This document shows positions 1-11,900 of a stretch of 64,000 bases of DNA, one piece after another. The notes under the pieces are model-generated. The model searched no databases and was not told the origin of the DNA. It was given only the letters and a program-made list of their open reading frames with translations. Within the stretch, counting starts at the first letter, position 1, and each line of letters begins with the position of its first letter. Position numbers and translations under genes: made by a program. The DNA is from Trichoplax sp. H2 (lineage: Eukaryota > Placozoa > Uniplacotomia > Trichoplacea), in the NCBI GenBank assembly GCA_003344405.1, contig NOWV01000114.1:181066-245065 (forward strand), read 5' to 3'.

Positions 1-412
1 TGTTGCATATTATATTCGCTCATAACGTCGATGTAGTTTTTAGATAGCGCAGTACACTATATAGTCCAGGGATGTAAAATTAGCCAAGACAGTTTATGCT
101 GATATTATATGGTCTACTATTTCATTAAGTTTGTGGTATTAGTATTGTTGGTACAGGTTTTAGATTAATAAAGTACATAAGTAAAACTAAAGCGAATTTT
201 TATTTACAGATAGACTCTTATTGTCAGTCAGTCAGTTAATCAATTCATGATATCTAATAACACTACAGATAATAAGGAATCTTGGCAAACATGTAATTTA
301 CTCATGCTACAATAACGAGAGGATAAGTGATATAAAAAGTCACGTGCTAATGTACTGCATTAAAGCGCTGTTATAATTATAAGATTGTAGAAGATTAATT
401 GATATACGAGCA

Positions 413-1100
413 TGGCACTTATTTATCCAAGTACTACTTTCACATATTCGACTTTCATTTGATAATGAATTTGTAATCGAAATAGTTAAGTTGTTTTCAA
501 ATCTTCAGCACTAACTAACATATCAACACCCAAAGAGATATTTCTCTAGAACATTTCATAAAATAACTGATTATTATCTAAAGGGCACGTATCGAAAACA
601 TTAATCTTAAATGCTCGAAGTACGGAGTACACGGTAAAACGTTACTGAACCTCCGATACACGATATAAAGTTACTGAACCTCTTACACGGTATAAAATTA
701 CTGAACCTCTGACAGTTCTACAGTACGACAAATGGTAATACTATCTGTTAAATGAGCACATTATCGTAAACCGTCAGCAAAGCGACGGGAGTTTGCACTA
801 GTATTTATAATTCAAATCAAAAATGAATACAAGATTGTAATGTAACTAGTATTGTGATTGTAGACTATTAGTCATGTTTAGTATAATGTACGGTAGATAT
901 TTATCCTAAGAGATATTTGGTAGCTATAACTATAGACTGTAGTGGTATAGACTCTATGCTAGAGTATAGATGACTATATGTGGTAAGGTGATTATTATTA
1001 AGTTACTAATAAGGCTATAGGTAAAAATAGAACTGTAAATCATATATTAGGATATGGTTAATTCATTGTAGTTTGGCTGGTGTGAATAATGTCTACGTAA
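413..1100. repeat. First copy of a block duplicated across an assembly gap
   Basis: This block begins TGGCACTTATTTATCC and ends GTCTACGTAA, directly against the 20-N gap. The same sequence starts again right after the gap at 1121 and ends with the same bases at 1593. The copies differ by a few substitutions. This copy also holds about 190 extra bases near 715-905 and a third unit of a roughly 27-bp minisatellite (about 628-712, core TTACTGAACCTC); the other copy has two units. Because both contig ends carry the same sequence, I infer two unmerged alleles rather than a true tandem duplication. Confidence 0.85.
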
Positions 1101-1120
1101 NNNNNNNNNNNNNNNNNNNN
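1101..1120. other. Assembly gap of 20 N
   Basis: Exactly 20 N separate the two copies of the duplicated block. The flanks overlap in content, so the gap probably hides no unique sequence. Confidence 0.98.
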
Positions 1121-1593
1121 TGGCACTTATTTATCCAAGTACTACTTTCACATATTCGACTTTCATTTGATAATGAATTTGTAATCGAAATAGTTAAGTT
1201 GTTTTCAAATCTTCAGCACTAACTAACATATCAACACCCAAAGAGATATTTCTCTAGAACATTTCATAAAATAACTGATTATTATCTAAAGGGCACGTAT
1301 CGAAAACATTAATCTTAAATACTCGAAGTACAGAGTACACGGTAAAAAGTTACTGAACTTCTGATACACGATATAAAGTTACTGAACCTCTGACAGGTCT
1401 AAGAGATATTTGGTAGCTATAACTATAGACTGTAGTGGTATAGACTCTATGCTAGAGTATAGATGACTATATGTGGTAAGGTGATTATTATTAAGTTACT
1501 AATAAGGCTATAGGTAAAAATAGAACTGTAAATCATATATTAGGATATGGTTAATTCATTGTAGTTTGGCTGGTGTGAATAATGTCTACGTAA
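1121..1593. repeat. Second copy of the duplicated block
   Basis: It matches 413-1100 apart from scattered substitutions, one fewer minisatellite unit and loss of about 190 bases. Sequence after 1593 is unique. No coding exon is recognisable in 1-1872. If the syntaxin to the right is intact, this whole stretch lies in one of its introns. Confidence 0.85.
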
Positions 1594-1872
1594 GTACTGT
1601 AATCGTATCCATATTGGATTAATGATGGTCCGCAGTAGAATTGTCTTTCTAAGAATAATTTAACTATGTGTAATATAAGGTAAAAGGTTGCCATACGGAT
1701 TGTAGCTGGGAATGCTACGAAAAGTATACAAGCATGCAACTTTATATAATATAATGAATTAAAATGCAGTACTCTAATAGCTTGAATTGTTAAAAGCTGA
1801 GTACAAATCAAGAATATTCTGATGTATTAGCTAAGATTTAGAAAAAAAAGGTGCTTAATTAGCTTTATTTAC

Positions 1873-4800
1873 TTGACTTTTTTTTATTCGAACGTCAGCT
1901 GAAGGTCCATCCATAGTTTCTTGTTGTTGTATATCTTGCTCCATTACTATTTCAAATTTTGTAATGAAGGAAAATTTACAAATGTAATATCAATGTATAA
2001 CAAGATATTTTTGGGTGAAATTGTACCTAAATAGCTTTATTGAGATAAAGAGCATTTTATGTCTTAGCTAATTCTATGTTATAAAATTTTTAGTCTTCTA
2101 TGGCGCTTACCTTTGAGTCTGGCTTTAATACGGTTCGCGAACCTTTTTATTTCTGACGTTAGATCTATTAATCGACCTTCTGCCTCTGATGAATTAAAGT
2201 AGATATATGATTTACGTTATTTTGAGTAAATCTTTGAGTTTATTTACAGAAATTGCTATAATAAGAATTGATTAATTGTTTATCCGTTGATGAACTTATT
2301 CAAAATATGAAGATTAACAATTAGTAAATGATAGCTCATTGAATGCTAACATAATTTTTCCAGCCCTCGCAGATAGAGAATACTAATAGCTGCAGTATCT
2401 TACTTTCGATATTAAGATACATTAATTTTGAGTTTACGGCAAAGTATTTTCACTATTAGTGCTTTAGGAATTGTCATTTTATTAAAATATTAATAAAACT
2501 GAATATTTAGATCTACAACCGAATACCCGGTGAATAGAAGTGGGTCATAATCTATGCACCTTATGAAGCTAGAAATTATGACAGAAGTAGATACTAGCCG
2601 TTATTTACAATATAAAATATATGTACACTATTGTTTATTGCCCTAGCCTATTTGATAACTCATGATCAAATATAAAAGTTGATGATTTTCAGTGGATTGC
2701 TGCGGGATACGGTAAGAAAGTTATTACTACATTCAAACGTGATCTTTAGTTTTCGAAGTAAAGCGGAGAGAATTGAACTTATTCTATGTGCGTTTGAGAA
2801 AGATATAATAATATCAATTAAACAAATTTGCTTTAGCTTACCTGAAATGAGCTCGTACTGGACTAAAATCGTTGTGGTTTATTACATTTTACTAGTATAT
2901 TTCCCGGTTCAAATCAGTGGGTTAAATTCATATAGTATTGTTGAAAAATATAAAAAGTTTGATAGGGTAGAAAAATAATGTAACGCGTTAATATGCAGCA
3001 CTTAACCTTTTCACATTACATAAAGGAACGCTTAGACGATCGATTGAAGGTATAAAGCCGACTAGGATTATGTGGTAGGTATGATGTAATCTACGAATAG
3101 TCTGAATGTTATCTCAAGTATGTTACTGACGTACAGATAACATGTCTAGGAATTGTTGCCATGTAATATCACAGCTTATGTATTACAATTACTGTACTAA
3201 TACGATATTCACGGTATAAATACTATACGGGTAGACAAGTTAAAGTTAGTTCTCTGTATCCTAGGATAAGAAAATAACTATACTCTTAAGTCTTCATCTG
3301 GAAGCAATTCTATAAGTCACTCTTGGCTGTTCTTCTCTCTTAATAAACTAGTCTAAAATTATAAGCTACATTTGTGTGTCGTATCATTAGTTGAGGATAG
3401 AGAATATTACAGTAGGAGGTTGAGAAACAATAGAGGATAAGTGAGTCGAGGACATACTCGTATACAGTATAATATACCAAAACATATTCGCGAACGGTAG
3501 GCTGGTCAGTAAAGTAGTAAAATATGAAGTAGGAGTGCATCGATTATTATAAAGATTACTCTTACAAATTGTAAATTTCAGCATGGCATTTCCTTAACTT
3601 TTAAAGTCAGATATTACCTATTTCATTATTAATTAATAACTATGTATCTGTGTACTGTATACTTATTTTAAAATTGAAACGAAATTTGATGTCATAGTCT
3701 GATGGAAACTTTTCGAATTTGAAATTTTAGTTTCGTCTACATACCTTCGCCTATGATATATATTAAATGACTCAGTTATCTATTACGGGTTGATCTTTCG
3801 GTCTACCATGTTAAAGTATTTAGTTCATAAAGACCTTAATGGGTCAGCATTTGTAAAAATATACTCATACTTGTTCAAAGTGGTTTGCGAGTATGAAATT
3901 GTAGTGGGAAAAATGATGCAGAGTTATCACAAAAACGACGTCAGGTATCCAAAAATATAAATCAAAGTATAAAATTAAAACGGGTTTGCAGCGTTAATAA
4001 GGCCACGACTAAAATTTTACTACGTCTAATTGATGTAGTTTTCACTGGGCCATCATTTTAAGCTAGAGTACATGAAAGAAATAAAAGGTCCTAAAATGAA
4101 GCATTGGTCAAGTAGTTTATTAGGTCTAATCAATGCATGTCTTACGTTAGATTATTATTTAAAACCCAATTGAAATAAATAAATAAATTAAAGGCTAGAA
4201 AACTATATTATTCCCTTAGATATTGGATAATCTTCAAAATAATTCTCGTCATCCATATAAACATTTCTTCAATTAATAGATCTTTTGCCTAAATAAAGAT
4301 ACTAACAAACTAATTACGTGGATATGGGGATATATTTGTTCCTATGGCATTAGAAAATTGTAACTTTTAAGCTAAGCAGATCTATCTTTATATACAGGGA
4401 TATGCTCTTAAAATGTGTACAGATGAGTAATTTAAATTTAAAATTTCAGTAATATACTAGAAAACCCAACATCTTAATGGCGAAATTACTTAATGTTGAT
4501 ATTACATTTGGAGCCATCGGTGTTTTAATAAGTGTTATTTTGAGTTAGGTAGTGATTTCGCTTGGCGAAATTACAGGTTTTAGAATGATCTAATTTTTTG
4601 AAGGTGCAGATTCTACTGCGTAAGGATTAAATTGTATTTGTCACTATTTTAGATAGGTATCAAAATTAGGGCGGTTACATCAACTATAGATATCTATTCG
4701 ACTATAACTTGGTTATTATGTTTTTGAAGGTAATTCTTATTCAGTCAAAGTGAATTAGTGTATTAAAAGAGGTTGATTATGATACACACTTTCTGGATAA

Positions 4801-5943
4801 TGCTCAAATATTTCTAAACTTTAGCGAGCTTTGTATCTCTTAATTGATATATTATAAAATACGAAATGTAAGTTATTAGAGAATGTCTCTTATAACCTTT
4901 TTCCATTCTAGGATCGGTCAATATAATTATTTGAGTCTTATTTGCCTGCTCTACGTTGTAGGTAATCTTTTCAATCCCTTGACGAATTTCCTCTACCTAT
5001 TATATAAAAATTAGCAAAGATTTTTAGATAAAGGTATATAGGTTTAATTATTTACATAATTAATGAGAATCCCCAAGAATTGTAAATCTGCGGAACAAAA
5101 TGTAGTTACTTCCGTAATACACCTTACTAACTTTCGCTGTTTAAGCGTTATGAACGCGTTGTAGTTCAATAAGTCAGATTGCGCTACATTGTACGAGTTT
5201 GTACTGTATGCATACTGCAGTCACACATTCTCAACTGGAACAAATATGGATCTTCTAGTAACGAAATCTTTTTATAATATATACTTATTGTAAATTATTT
5301 GATGATGAATTGAGGTCGATACATTTGTTTTTACGAATTTTCGAGTCATTTTTATGTTCTATGCGTCAAAACTGTATTGGATAGGAAGTCTATTCGATTA
5401 CTTTAACGCGCATCTTTATCAATATGGAAATTTGCCAGTAGTACCAAATGGATAGAAATAGTGCTAATAAATCGCTTCCTTTAAATTGAAATTGTAGAAA
5501 TACTGAATGGCTTAAGATATTTATATTCTTATACGTTGCTTTATTACAGACTATTTAAGCATGATATTTAATTATTTTCGCTCATTACAATTAATATCAA
5601 ATAGAAACAATATTACCTGCTCGAAAAATTCATCCATATATCCGTATTCTTCTTCGTCACCGTTGACATATTCATTACGATCATGACGAAACTAGAATTT
5701 ACGGACAATCATGATGGTTAGCGGTATTGAGACTTAATTTAAGAATTAGTAGATAGGTTTTTTAACTTATTCCCTTTTCAGAAAACTGGTTAGATTTTCG
5801 CTTACGATCGCATTGGATAGCAGCGTTTAAATTAACTTCAATTTCTTTACTTAATTGGTATACGATAGGCATTGTCGTAGAATAGAAATTTTTAGTCTTA
5901 TACCGATTCTTACTTGCTTTAAAGCTGCCAATTTATCCTTCAT
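1873..5943 (-). CDS. Syntaxin paralog A, 5' half (Habc region); SNARE half not in window
   Basis: This is the amino-terminal part of a plasma-membrane-type syntaxin (Qa-SNARE, vesicle fusion). Five exons read on the minus strand: 5943-5914, 5691-5617, 4996-4897, 2185-2111 and 1946-1873, giving 118 codons with all splice phases consistent. Exon 1 starts MKDKLAALKQ, exon 2 ends YMDEFFEQ, exon 3 begins VEEIRQGIEKI, exon 4 contains KRFANRIKARLK and exon 5 ends SADVRIKKSQ. These match the conserved Habc helices of syntaxin 1. The last donor (CAA|GTAAAT) falls exactly where paralog B has its intron. The exons for the rest of the Habc bundle, the SNARE motif and the membrane anchor are not found down to position 1. 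They either lie beyond the window or are lost. Introns are larger than in paralog B (2.7 kb between exons 3 and 4). Confidence 0.85.
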
Positions 5944-8936
5944 TTTTACTAATCTCTTGGTGATCAAAGAATTCAGTTCGAGTTCGAAGTTTTTCGTAAA
6001 TCTTGTTAGTAAGTACGGGTGGCAAATATTGGAAATAGGTGAGGGAGAGTTAAATATCTGCAGATCTTAACTGATATTGTTAGATTCAAATCTGTTGCGT
6101 ATTTTTATATCATAAGTTTCATTGGGTGATACGATACCGTGGGTTTCACCGCTATTTGTATTACCGTGTCCTTTAGTACGGTATAATCCAAAATTGATTT
6201 AACTGAAGGTAATACTAATAGACGATTTCGATACAGCGACAACATAGCACAATCGACAATAGGATTGTATGGAGCGCTAATTACGGTACTGTACCCACTT
6301 ATTATCAGCAGTTAAGGATTTAGGTTTAACACTAAATGTCATGCTAAGCCTACTTGTTGATAATAAGTAGAATCAAATTGGAGCGAAAACATATGCTACC
6401 GTATGCTTGGATGTATTGCTTATTAATTATAGCTATTTTGATTAAATTAGATCATTCCTATCCGGGGTGGCTTTCAAATTACTCATATATTGATTTGTGA
6501 TAGCGTATTTTTAGTGTACTGTATATATAGATTTTGCATATTGTTACGTATTACTACAGTAATATGTTATTGAGAGAATTTGGTGTAATTACTCAGTCAA
6601 ATCATTGACTATAATAAGGGTATGTCTACGCAAACGTATGCACGTAGAAGAGACCTTCATTAGCTGTTATTGTAACATGCAACAAATTAGGTTACTTGTA
6701 TGGAGATTTCTCTATTCTTCATTCTGGAATACATTGCTTTTATAATTTAAGCAATAATTTAATAAATGTTTTCATTTTAAGTGCCAGATATCTTCAGCCG
6801 CTTGGTAAAGTGCTCCTTAATACAGTTAATCCCCAACGAAGTAAATAAGATTTTAAATGTGACAGGCCAGAAGTATTTATTGGTTGCTGGTTCAAAGTAT
6901 TTTATAAAAAATACTTTAAGCGTGGTACAGTATGCTGCAAATCTAATAAAATAATTTCGTCCGTGTGTATGTGTACTTTTCAGTACATACGGGGTGAGGC
7001 GTTTCTTATATCTAAATTAATGAAACTGTAATACAGTTCTGATTTGATTAATTATTGGTAACGGTTGCAAATTTAATAGATAATTATTCTCTATATGAAT
7101 AATGTTGTTAGATTTTTATCGGTAACTTTCTCTGTATCTGATATTATGAACTCAAGATGAACTTTAGGTTGAAAGAATTGCAACCAGGTATCAAGAATTT
7201 AGGTCGATTACATTTAAATTAAAATGATAGAGATTGCAGTTTTTGCAAGAGTAGTCGTATAAAATAACTCAATAATGAATCAAATTATTGTAATATTGGC
7301 CTATGGTTAAGTATTATTGCATAAATAATATTGGTCTAGAGCGATCCGGCCCTATATCGAGTTTTCTGGTTTAGAAACCTTACTAGAGGAATCACATTAT
7401 AGTAATACTAATTCGATATTTTGAATCTAATTAGTATGTAATAAAATACACCGACATACCCGGGTATACATTTAATTACGAAGGGCTAAGGTATCACCAA
7501 ATTTCGGAATGTTCTCTGTATAAAGTATAGCGGTTAAGGGTAAACTATCAAGTAAATTGATAGCAGACCTTTGTCATTAATAATGATTGCATAAAGGTTG
7601 ATGCACAGTGTAAATATCCTGTGAGAAAAAACCACGATTTAATCAAATCACAAAGGAACTAAGTTGAAAACCAATCATTAACTGGTATTCTTTACAGCTT
7701 TACATGAGTTTATTACCAACTATGTGATATATTATTGATGCTTATAAATTTTTTATATTTGTCGAAACAAACTTTTTAAGTTATTTCACGCGTAAAACTT
7801 CTGGTAAGCGTATGCTTAGTAATTGAAAAATCTTGACATTTAATGATTGCTATGGAGATTTTTAAAGATTTCGCAGAGTCTAACTGATTGAGAGCTTGTA
7901 GATAGCATAACATACTTGTACGTAGATCTTTTTTATTAATTAATAGGTAATGTAGTTGATTCTTAATTTTATTATCATTGATGTAAGGGTATTTATTTCT
8001 ATGTGTTTATACAACCGCTAAGAAGTGCGGCGTAGCGTATTACCTGCAAAACTGCACTCGATTAAAATACTACGTTACATAGTCAAATGGTACTTGATTC
8101 AATATTTTGATCGTTAGATACATGTATAAATAAGCACTTTTCTGTTATTTAATGATCGGGAAGTCAATAGTTACTTAAGTTGAAATATTATATAGCTATA
8201 TTGTTCTTAAAAATAGCTTTGAAACCAAAGATTTGCTGATATTAGCTATTTTTAGAAGATTGAATTGATTCAATTTTTACAAATTAATAAGAAATGAATA
8301 CTGCTCATTAAATCTTAAGGTTGCTGTTGCTACATTATTATAATAAATCCATGAATATTGTCAAAGATAAGACCAAGATTGAGACAAGAAATCGTATTCT
8401 TAAATCATTAAATAATCACAATCACATTTTGTTATCAGATACCAGTTTACCAAATATTACACACCAAATACATTAAGTTTATAAATAACAACTGCTTCGG
8501 TACTGGAAACTGTTAATAAACCAGGAAATTATTGTATCAAGGGACAATTTTAGTTAAGTCAGCTTTTTATGTCAAAGTTTCTCTTCAAAGCCGAGAAATA
8601 AATTTCGATTATTTGTATAACATTGTAATTCTCATTTCACAAAACTAAACTAAAAAATAGATAAATTTACGCAAGATAAAGAAGCAGTAATATATAAATT
8701 ATAATTGCTAAAGTGGTTTGATCAGAAAATTTAAATAAATCATCAATTCAAGTCTAACGTTACTTGTTTGTTGATATTATTTTCTGTTAACTGAGACGAT
8801 GAAGTGTTTGGAAGTGCATAGACCTTATGTAGAGCTTTGTTATAGTATTTTCAGGCAAAGATTATTGATGTGTATCGCACTCTGTGGTTTAAATTCAAAA
8901 CGAACCATGAGAGAATTTACTTGGTGAAGAAAGTAG
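5944..8936. other. Intergenic region between the two syntaxin genes
   Basis: I see no recognisable gene. An unbroken frame at 6781-6957 (+) lacks a start codon and resembles no family I know. Only isolated GTAC motifs occur here (for example near 6290). There is no dense GTAC array such as those upstream of most other genes in the window. Confidence 0.6.
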
Positions 8937-11900
8937 CTAACGAGCGGTATTAATTGGGCTTATAGTTGTCCTAGGTGAGCTCGTAGTTTTACTGTTTCCG
9001 CTACCACCGTTAGGAGTAGCTCCTCCACCACTGCTACCGCCGCTGTTATCACGAAGTTGGACTATTAGGATTATAATGATGATTATGATCAGGACTAAGG
9101 CTAGGGCCAGGCATATAATCTTTTTCTATAAAGCATTAAAAACATTAACTTCATCAGTCGCGATTACGCAACTAAAGATATTTACGAGTACGTGTATACT
9201 TTTCGAGCTGCAGATTGGTATTTGACGGCCTTTTTGACATCTTCTTTAGCGCTACAAATAAAATCTACTGCATTAACGGTGTTATGTTCTATGTTATCTA
9301 TCATTTCGCCTTGACTTTCTACCAACATTGCCATATCTAAAAACATCTCATGAAGTTCCTGGTAATTAAACGCAAATTCGTTGTTACGGTGTTACCTTAC
9401 CTTTAGGATAGTTTAATAGTACTATAGTAGTAGCTAATATGAAAAATATCAATACAATATTTGTAGTGCAAGGTGAGATAAGTAATGCCTTAACGTGATT
9501 AATATTTCTGATAGTTTATTACATATTTGATATTGACTGTTATTATGTGAATAAATAGTCGTAAGGTGATTCAAGTTCTAGCTAATGATAGTTGAACTAC
9601 ACAGCATACATACTTAGATTAAGTATGAGTAATAGGTTAAAAATATTTAGTGATAGAAAAGCTATGTAAGGAACAGCTAAGTTCGACATGTCTCTCCTTG
9701 TAAGGTATAATAGTAATACTGTTGTTGTTTACAAGTTAGATGGTTCTTATATAAATAGGAACTTTTTGAGTTAAGTTGAGTTGTGAAAAGTTGTAGATGT
9801 GTCTGCGCTAATAAAAGTTCTATCTTTAGGGTACTTTGCTGTGTGCATTTAACGTTTAGTAAAAGAGCGTTTAAGTCAATAGTTACTTATAGACTTTACG
9901 TTTCCTTCTTGTTGCAGAAGTTAAATCGTGACATTCGTTTATTTCTTTCTGAGAATTCAAAGTATGCAAATGAAATGTACTAATAATTCAGTGAAGATGT
10001 TGTGTAAGCAAACCTTAATACTTTTCTCTAAGTTCATAATATCATTATGTCTTGCTTCAATTGCTTCTAGTGCTTGCTTCGCATCTTTAGTATCGGTTAT
10101 TACCTACAGAAAACATTGTCCGATAACATCCAAGAACTATCGGTGAATACTGAGATGTCTTCTTGTACTAGTACAGTAAATACCGTAATAATGTAAGTAC
10201 CGCTTGTGTAAAAATTTCCGGGTTTCCACTTTCTAGCATGTCTTCAATTTCTTCGTCTGTCGTAGGTTTTCCAGCTGAAGATAGCAGAGATTTTGTTAAT
10301 TGTAAAATATATTTAGATTAGGTTATACGATTAATATATGTTCTTATCAGCGTAGGATTGTATAATGCGATATTTGTCATACTTATTTTTAGCTGTCTCT
10401 TTATCCTGTCTTTACACTTCTCTCTGTAATCATTTTGAATTTTGTTGTATGTCAGCATAAGATTAACTAAGCGATGAGAAAGTGCAGCATGCTGTAATAT
10501 AAAGAAAGTAAATTCGATTATCTCCATGCGATAAATTATTCGGGCATTTCTGTTCCTGATGATAATTACAATCGCTATACATCGTCTTAATACTTTGTTA
10601 GTTTGTTAAGATAAAAAAGACTACCTGAGTTCTTTTGATTCTGGCTTCTGCTGATTGTTCTTCCGTTCTTTCTATGTTGATTTCGATATCTGTTTGAATT
10701 CATAATTAAATCTGAGCTTAATCTACGCTAATTGAATAGCTTTAGTAATGTAATCCAATAAATAACGCTTCGCGGGGTAATTCAATCCGCACTTATCTGT
10801 TGTAATTTGTTTATAGTGCGAATATATACCTTTAAGACGGGCTCTTACGCGATTAGCCTTTAGCTTAATGGAATTCATCGCACTTTCCAATCTTTCTTTA
10901 TCTTCTGTAATATTTATAATGCAATATCAGGAGTTAAAGTTGATTTACATTAATATTTGACATGAGGCAAAATGAGCAAACCTTCAGCCATTTTCGGAGC
11001 GGTCAAAATATGAGTATGCATTTTTTCCACATGGGCAACATCATTTTCAATTGCACTAAGATCTTGTTCTATTATTTCAATCTGTATTTTGCATCGTTGA
11101 TGACTGTAATTAGTATCTAATTGAAGTTTATTAAGTGCAACATAGACTACTTAAAAATCAAATCTACAATAGTGCTGATATTGCGTCATTCAGGTTTAGA
11201 TATATACGTATGGTGTCATCGCTATGAGATACGGTACAATGGATAAGAAATTTTATAGTAAAAAATGATAGTTCTACGCAATGGGGGATTTGTAAATATC
11301 GGAACAAAATTGTCCTCGATATTTTTATTAAATGTAAAATGCAACCGTGATTTGACGTCCGTTGAAAATGATACTGCAGAAAATAATGCTATCTTGTTGA
11401 TCCCGGTAATAAAGAACGCTTTGCTCAATATTTTAAGAAGACTCTAGAAATTTATATATTAATGGGAATATTCCCTTTATGAAAGAAATCTAATTGAGGA
11501 GTTAGTTCGGTTAATGAGCTGCAGGATATGAGTGAAAAGCTCTTACTAAGGCACTTATGTAACATAGACCGTATATTTTGATAATTACATCTGTAGAACT
11601 TCGATTTCTGTAGCAAAATACTGGAGGTTATTTGCACGGAGTTGTTAATTGAGTTCTTCCCGTGAAATGTTTTACTAGCTGTTAAGATATGACTGTGTAC
11701 TGGGTAATAGCATCAATTAATATTATCAGAGCTCTTATTCTCACGGCATAATGGAGGTAGCTGCCTGATGTTAAGTTAAATCAAATTGGGCAAGATATAC
11801 CGTTGAAATGATTGCAATGAAAAGGAGATGGTATACAGTAGATGATGTGAATTACTTAAATTAAAAACCTCTTCGTTTGGTATTGAAGTCTATATGAGCA

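Noticed and set aside
2679-2978. 99-codon ORF (+) in a syntaxin A intron
   Set aside because: No recognisable domain; it lies antisense inside a large intron and has an ordinary AT-rich composition.
5770-5838. Possible extra exon of syntaxin A (KEIEVNLNAAIQCD)
   Set aside because: Exon 1 joins exon 2 directly in phase, as in paralog B. This piece would break the phase.
6781-6957. Open frame of 58 codons between the syntaxins
   Set aside because: A stop directly precedes it, there is no ATG near its start, and no family is recognised. Such a length can occur by chance.
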